DNA of 64,000 bases from assembly GCF_014295415.1 (NCBI RefSeq), contig NZ_CP052909.1:1240001-1304000 (forward strand). Reading direction: 5' to 3'. Shown here in pieces: positions 61,314-64,000 of this stretch. Each line of letters begins with the position of its first letter. Positions within the stretch are counted from its first letter, which is position 1. The translations under genes and the position numbers were made by a program. The notes beneath the pieces were generated by a model. That model saw only the letters and a list, made by a program, of their open reading frames with translations. It searched no databases and was not told the origin of the DNA. Source of the stretch: Constantimarinum furrinae. Its GTDB lineage: Bacteria > Bacteroidota > Bacteroidia > Flavobacteriales > Flavobacteriaceae.

Positions 61314-63941
61314 ATGAAGTCTAATCAACTCTTCCTATTACCCTTTTTTTTCTTGGGGTTTTTATCTATTCAATCACAGGAATCCGAAAAACCGGACAAA
61401 AAAACATATACCACAACAGCCGTTGCACATGAAAACGCTCCTGTTATTGATGGTCTCCTTAATGATGCCGCATGGGAGACTGTGGAATGGAGCTCCGGTT
61501 ATGTTGAAAATCAGCCGGACAATGGCACCGACCCAACCGAGCAGACTAAATTCAAGATACTTTATGACGATAAAAATCTTTATGTGGTCTTTAGATGTTA
61601 TGACAGCGAACCCGATAAGATCGTAAAACGACTCTCACGCCGTGACGGTTTTGAAGGAGACTGGGTAGAGATCAATATCGATAGTTATAACGACGATCGA
61701 ACCGGATTTTCATTTACTTTAACTGCTGCTGGGGTAAAGGGAGATGAGTTTATTTCGAATAATGGGAATAACTGGGACAGCAGTTGGAACCCCATCTGGT
61801 ATGCCAAAACTTCTATTGATGCCGAAGGCTGGGTGGCCGAAATGCGAATTCCCTTAAGTCAGTTGCGATTCGGAAATGAGCAAGAGCAGGTATGGGGGTT
61901 ACAATCTACCCGAAGGTATTTTAGAAATGAGGAGCGCTCACTCTGGCAACCGGTACTTCCCAATTCGCCGGGTTGGGTAAGTGAATTCGGAGAATTGCGA
62001 GGCTTAAAAGGCCTAAAGCCCCAAAAGCAATTGGAAATTCAACCTTACGGATTGGCACAGGTCGATACTTACGAAAAGGAGCCTGGAAATCCTTTTCGGG
62101 ATGGAAGTGACAGTAGATTTACAGCCGGCCTGGATGCCAAGATCGGGATTACCAATGACCTTACTCTGGATGTCACTATTAACCCCGATTTTGGTCAGGT
62201 AGATGCCGATCCCGGTGCTATAGCATTGGACGGTTTTGAGATCTTCTTTCAGGAAAGACGTCCCTTTTTCGTAGAGAATAAAAATATATTCGATTATAGT
62301 TTTGCAGGTAATCAGGACAATCTTTTCTTCTCAAGAAGAATAGGACGAAGCCCCCAGGGTTCTGCATTCGGGCCTACAACAGCCTATGTGGATTCACCCG
62401 ACAATTCAACAATTTTAGGAGCCGCTAAATTTAGCGGTAAGACAAAGGATGGATGGTCTGTAGGGGTACTTGAAAGTGTCACCGCAAAGGAGTATGCCGA
62501 TGTCGTAGATGTCAATGGTGATGAAAGTGAAGTTCAGGTGGAACCGCTTACCAACTATCTGGTGGGAAGAGTCCAGAAAGACTTTAACGATAGAAACAGT
62601 TTTATAGGAGGAATTTTCACGGCAACTAACCGGAGTTTAGAAGATAATCTCATGTTTTTACATGACAATGCGTATTCGGGTGGCCTGGATTTTAAACACA
62701 ATTGGCAGGAACGAAAGTACTATGTGGAAGGCAGTGCCGTATTAAGTCAGGTAAATGGCTCTGAAGCAGCCATCACCAGAACACAGCGGTCGATCGTGCA
62801 TTTATTTCAGCGTGAAGATGCTGGACATGTTTCGGTTGATGAAACCAAGACTTCATTAACCGGTACGGGAGGTCGCTTCGAAATTGGTAGAGGAGGTGGG
62901 GGAAACTGGCAGTACAACCTGGGAGGAAACTGGCGTTCCCCGGAGTTGGAACTGAATGATCTCGGATTTTTAAGGCAAGCCGATGAGATTCGCCAATATG
63001 CAAATGTTCGGCGGTTCTGGAACAAACCTACCAGTTGGTTTAGACGTGCGAGACTTGGTTTTAATCAATTTTCAAGCTATGACTTTGAAGGTAATTTCAA
63101 CAGGATCCAATATGAAATTAATGGGAACGTAAATTATATCAATAATTGGTGGACCGATTTCGGGGCCGCCCATAAACCGCGCATTTTCGTAAATACCACA
63201 TTAAGGGGCGGCCCCAGATGGCGATACTCCGACGAGAATTTTTGGTATTTGTTTTCAGGAACCGATGAACGGAAGAAATTAAGTATGGTTGTAGGTTATG
63301 TTAATTCCAGAGCGAGCCAGGATAACTTTTCTTTGGATCGTTATGAGATCAGCTTCAGATATCAACCCCTCAATGCACTCAGTCTTTCGTTATTAGCCGA
63401 ATACGAACAAAACCCAAGTAAGACCCAATATGTGAGTCAGCAAAACTTCAACGGCACGACGCGCTATATCATGGGGGCCATCGATCAAGAGACCCTGTCA
63501 ACCACACTTCGGATTAATTATACCATTAATCCCAATCTTTCGGTACAGTATTATGGTCAGCCCTTTATTTTCAGAGGACGATTTTCAGATTTCAATTATG
63601 TAAACAATCCTATAGCCGAAGATCTGAACGAGCGGGTTACCCTTTATGGAGCCAATCAGATCGCCTTGGACGGCAACACTTATCATGTAGATGAGGATCT
63701 TGACGGGATAACCGATTATTCCTTCGGAAAACCGGATTTGGCTTTTGTTCAGTATCGTTCAAATTTGGTAGTACGCTGGGAATATATTCCCGGCTCTGAA
63801 ATCTTTTTAGTCTGGTCGCAGGGGATTACCGGACTAGGGGAAGCTTCCAATGATTTTGATACTATAATCGACAATCAGTTGTTAAGTGAGAGACCGCAAA
63901 ATACATTTTTGATCAAGGCGACATATCGTTTCGTATTGTAA
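61314..63941 (+). CDS. DUF5916 protein with CBM9-like domain and outer membrane barrel
   Basis: An 875-residue exported protein with a signal peptide (to about residue 22). Residues about 35-230 form a CBM9-like beta-sandwich (PVIDGLLNDAAWETVEW, then DDKNLYVVFRCYDSEPDKIV and GFEGDWVEINIDSYNDDRTG). The rest is the DUF5916 region: LTLDVTINPDFGQVDADP, FFQERRPFFVENKNIFDY and a long series of barrel strands closing with FLIKATYRFVL. The function of this widespread Bacteroidota family is unknown. The CBM9-like part suggests binding to sugar ends, but no partner genes are beside it. It ends near the window edge with a terminator. Confidence 0.92.
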   Translation: MKSNQLFLLPFFFLGFLSIQSQESEKPDKKTYTTTAVAHENAPVIDGLLNDAAWETVEWSSGYVENQPDNGTDPTEQTKFKILYDDKNLYVVFRCYDSEPDKIVKRLSRRDGFEGDWVEINIDSYNDDRTGFSFTLTAAGVKGDEFISNNGNNWDSSWNPIWYAKTSIDAEGWVAEMRIPLSQLRFGNEQEQVWGLQSTRRYFRNEERSLWQPVLPNSPGWVSEFGELRGLKGLKPQKQLEIQPYGLAQVDTYEKEPGNPFRDGSDSRFTAGLDAKIGITNDLTLDVTINPDFGQVDADPGAIALDGFEIFFQERRPFFVENKNIFDYSFAGNQDNLFFSRRIGRSPQGSAFGPTTAYVDSPDNSTILGAAKFSGKTKDGWSVGVLESVTAKEYADVVDVNGDESEVQVEPLTNYLVGRVQKDFNDRNSFIGGIFTATNRSLEDNLMFLHDNAYSGGLDFKHNWQERKYYVEGSAVLSQVNGSEAAITRTQRSIVHLFQREDAGHVSVDETKTSLTGTGGRFEIGRGGGGNWQYNLGGNWRSPELELNDLGFLRQADEIRQYANVRRFWNKPTSWFRRARLGFNQFSSYDFEGNFNRIQYEINGNVNYINNWWTDFGAAHKPRIFVNTTLRGGPRWRYSDENFWYLFSGTDERKKLSMVVGYVNSRASQDNFSLDRYEISFRYQPLNALSLSLLAEYEQNPSKTQYVSQQNFNGTTRYIMGAIDQETLSTTLRINYTINPNLSVQYYGQPFIFRGRFSDFNYVNNPIAEDLNERVTLYGANQIALDGNTYHVDEDLDGITDYSFGKPDLAFVQYRSNLVVRWEYIPGSEIFLVWSQGITGLGEASNDFDTIIDNQLLSERPQNTFLIKATYRFVL

Positions 63942-63953
63942 GGAAACATTAAC

Positions 63954-63978
63954 AAATTGCTGGCAATTTTTTGTTTTT
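63954..63978 (+). terminator. intrinsic terminator of the DUF5916 gene
   Basis: AAATTGC and GCAATTT with a two-base centre, followed by TTTGTTTTT. The small loop means the real stem is 6 bp with CTGG in the loop. Confidence 0.65.
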
Positions 63979-64000
63979 AATTCTGTTGTTTTGTCACCTT

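Noticed and set aside
1-64000. Insertion sequences, prophage genes, rRNA operon or integrase
   Set aside because: None of the reading frames resembles a transposase, integrase or phage protein, and no rRNA sequence was recognised.

Overview
The window looks like a piece of chromosome from a marine-type member of the Flavobacteriaceae (Bacteroidota). The evidence is the gene content: a SusC/SusD pair, several TonB-linked outer membrane proteins, DUF5916 and DUF5686-type proteins, a TolQ/ExbD cluster with two ExbD genes, and an rplM-rpsI-rpsB-tsf-pyrH-frr block. Promoters of the Bacteroidota type (TTG, about 19-24 nt, then TAnnTTTG) also recur. The GC content looks moderate to low. I cannot name the genus. 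Almost all of the window is ordinary core and transport genome. I see no insertion sequence, prophage, CRISPR array or rRNA operon.

Layout. 1-2200: an AT-rich orphan gene, then a two-gene operon in which a zinc-ribbon membrane protein precedes a zinc-ribbon CPBP membrane protease. 2200-10300: inorganic ion handling. This part holds a PiT phosphate transporter with a fused PhoU-like tail, a phosphate-selective-type porin, a SulP anion transporter directly followed by a beta-carbonic anhydrase, and a small secreted MORN-type protein. 10365-14553: a TonB-dependent receptor and a beta-helix lipoprotein separated by a strong hairpin. 14700-22554: housekeeping genes (dgt, dxs, tadA, a cold shock protein, a ClC channel, aspS). 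22754-27076: a SusCD pair with no enzymes beside it. 27143-33966: an RND tripartite efflux operon headed by a TetR regulator. 34136-39845: a polyprenyl synthase, a small beta-barrel, and the two 2-oxoglutarate dehydrogenase genes sucA and sucB. 39930-45140: a 45-residue single-pass membrane protein, a TPR histidine kinase with its LuxR-type regulator, a retropepsin-like protein, tatD and ansA. 45220-45987: tRNA-Ser(GGA) followed by hairpins and five tandem 61-bp units. 45988-49147: a TolQ-type proton channel, an unknown membrane protein, two ExbD proteins and a PorT-like barrel. 49142-56609: a PAP2-like membrane protein, rpoN, a heptamer microsatellite, asnS, an HAE3-type RND exporter and a DUF5686-like barrel. 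56693-60965: frr, pyrH, tsf, rpsB, rpsI, rplM. 61314-63941: a DUF5916 protein.

How the genes fit together. Envelope transport dominates. The PiT/porin pair can be read as outer- and inner-membrane steps of phosphate uptake. SulP plus carbonic anhydrase reads as bicarbonate uptake and CO2/HCO3- interconversion. The TolQ/ExbD cluster could energise the TonB-dependent receptors. The TetR-TolC-MFP-RND operon is a complete self-regulated efflux pump.

The most unusual non-coding signals are the 61-bp tandem repeat, whose degenerate copy carries a compensatory change in a predicted hairpin; the six-copy heptamer between asnS and rpoN; a set of promoters that sit so close to start codons that leaderless mRNAs are likely (dxs, tatD, the PorT-like gene, and nearly so the TetR gene); and a hairpin with a 3' U-tract inside the lipoprotein/TonB receptor unit. 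I did not find a clear new defence or biosynthetic system.
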